Assembly: GCA_965116715.1 (NCBI GenBank)
Contig: OZ220724.1
Location: forward strand, 2,914,001 to 2,978,000
Direction: 5' to 3'
From: Poriferisodalis sp965116715
Lineage (GTDB): Bacteria; Actinomycetota; Acidimicrobiia; Acidimicrobiales; Poriferisodalaceae
Length of the DNA stretch: 64,000 nucleotides
Positions within the stretch are counted from its first letter, which is position 1. Each line of letters starts with the position of its first letter. Below are positions 63,190 through 64,000 of this stretch, one piece after another. The notes under the pieces were generated by a model. The model had not been told where the DNA came from and ran no database searches. It saw only the letters and a program-made list of their open reading frames with translations. Both the position numbers and the translations under genes were made by a program.

Positions 63190-63213
63190 TGTTGACAAGA
63201 CAATATGTCAACA
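63190..63213. promoter_or_regulatory. Palindromic operator before the solute-binding-protein gene
   Basis: TGTTGACA (63190-63197) and TGTCAACA (63206-63213) form a perfect inverted repeat with an 8-bp spacer, 25 bp before the start at 63239. TTGACA in the left arm could be the -35 box, so a bound regulator would block transcription. The same half-site precedes the ArsR gene, which points to that regulator. Confidence 0.7.
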
Positions 63214-63238
63214 AATGCTCACATATAGGGGGCGAATC

Positions 63239-64000
63239 ATGGGAATGCGACGGAGCCGGCCACGGCTGTCACTTGGACGCACCGCGGTCATTTTGGCAGT
63301 CCTGCTCTCGATGATCGCCGCCGCATGCGGCACCAGCGACGATGAGCCGGCGGCGTCCGAACCGGCAGCGACTGCCGCACCGGCCGCCGACGACGGCGCT
63401 GCGGACACCGAGCCGGAGCCCGAGCCCGAGCCGGCGCCGCCAACCACCGAAGCGGCTGCCGCTGCGGAAGCTGACGAGCCGTCGGCGCCGTCGGGGGAAC
63501 CGGTGCGCATCGGCATCCTGTTCTCCAACAGCGGGCCCGCAGGCATCTTCGGTCAGCCGACCGCCAACATCGCAGAGTTCATCGAAGAGGACATCAACGC
63601 CGCGGGCGGCATCAACGGTCGCCCCGTCGAGACGTTCCTGGCAGACGACGCCACCGACCCCGCTGTCGGCCGCCAAGCGATGGAACAGCTCATCGAGTCG
63701 GATGGGGTCGACGTCGTGCTCGGCACTCATTCCAGCGCCACTCGTGAGGCTGCCAAGCCGCTGGCCGAGGATGCCGGCGTGCTGTACATCTACACGGCGC
63801 TGTACGAGGGCGGCGAGTGCTCGTCGGTGATGTTCAACACCGGCGAGGTGCCGAGCCAGCAGCTCGCGCCGGTCATCCCCTGGATGATGTCCGAGACCGG
63901 CGGTCGCACCTGGTTCCTGCTGGGGAACGACTACGTGTGGCCCCGCCGCAGCTTCGAGCTGGCGCGCCAGTACATCGAGGGAGCGGGCGGCGAGGTCGTC
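63239..64000 (+). CDS. AmiC/UrtA-like solute-binding lipoprotein, 3' end outside the window
   Basis: The 254 visible codons start with a basic signal peptide and lipobox (ILAVLLSMIAAACGTSDDEP), then an acidic Ala/Pro/Glu linker. The binding domain begins VRIGILFSNSGPAGIFGQPT and continues DINAAGGINGRPVETFLADD, GTHSSATREAAKPLAEDAG, YIYTALYEGGECSSVMFNTG and WFLLGNDYVWPRRS. The pattern is that of the AmiC/UrtA/FmdD group, which binds urea or short amides, among the Leu/Ile/Val-type binding proteins. ABC permease and ATPase genes are expected beyond the window edge. The sensor encoded just before is its paralogue. Confidence 0.88.
   Translation, partial: MGMRRSRPRLSLGRTAVILAVLLSMIAAACGTSDDEPAASEPAATAAPAADDGAADTEPEPEPEPAPPTTEAAAAAEADEPSAPSGEPVRIGILFSNSGPAGIFGQPTANIAEFIEEDINAAGGINGRPVETFLADDATDPAVGRQAMEQLIESDGVDVVLGTHSSATREAAKPLAEDAGVLYIYTALYEGGECSSVMFNTGEVPSQQLAPVIPWMMSETGGRTWFLLGNDYVWPRRSFELARQYIEGAGGEVV

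Overview
The window is high-GC, densely coded bacterial DNA. Four LLM-class (F420/FMN-type) oxidoreductases, two CaiB/BaiF CoA-transferases, TRAP and ABC importers, GTG starts, and secreted proteins with Thr/Pro-rich linkers suggest an actinobacterium, perhaps a marine or sponge-associated Acidimicrobiia-like lineage. This placement is inference; no rRNA or tRNA gene was seen.

Left part (1-13.4 kb): the 3' end of a type I-G (formerly I-U) CRISPR-Cas operon. It holds csb2 (cut by the window edge), cas3 with a C-terminal HD domain, a type I-G accessory gene, a cas4-cas1 fusion and cas2, then a leader and an array of 45 repeats and 44 spacers (7301-10557). The repeat is made almost wholly of two palindromes. 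Just beyond the array are a zeta-toxin/ParD-like toxin-antitoxin pair with a palindromic operator and a winged-helix/nuclease-like protein resembling replication-relaxation proteins.

Metabolic part (13.4-31.3 kb): a seven-gene minus-strand operon joins beta-ureidopropionase, dihydropyrimidinase, an LLM oxidoreductase and a complete NMT1/THI5-type ABC importer, probably for pyrimidine or hydantoin-like compounds. Divergent from it, MFS, P450, LLM oxidoreductase, TauD-like dioxygenase and CaiB-type CoA-transferase form a catabolic operon of unknown substrate. An ECF sigma factor with its probable anti-sigma protein, another LLM oxidoreductase and an amidase follow.

Middle (31.3-41.5 kb): an AddA/AddB-like recombination helicase-nuclease pair, then a small accessory island. 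The island has an IS3 remnant, an AbiE toxin-antitoxin operon whose toxin is cut by an in-frame stop, and a low-GC membrane-anchored protein that also has an in-frame stop near its natural start. A small retropepsin-like protease follows.

Right part (41.7-64 kb): a TRAP transporter with an LLM oxidoreductase, a complete insertion sequence (46523-47543) beside a thioesterase gene, a secreted FN3/double-vWA protein, a patch of gene debris (51433-51736), a USP-receiver regulator, a divergent CaiB/SDR pair, LivHM permeases with a methyltransferase, and an MTA-deaminase/MTI-phosphorylase-like salvage pair. A hicBA locus follows in which an IS5-like element with a TAA target duplication sits exactly inside hicA. 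The window ends with an ArsR regulator, a cytoplasmic SRPBCC-periplasmic-binding-protein fusion, and a lipoprotein solute-binding paralogue whose promoter carries a TGTTGACA-N8-TGTCAACA palindrome. That last group looks like a ligand-sensing system that may be undescribed.
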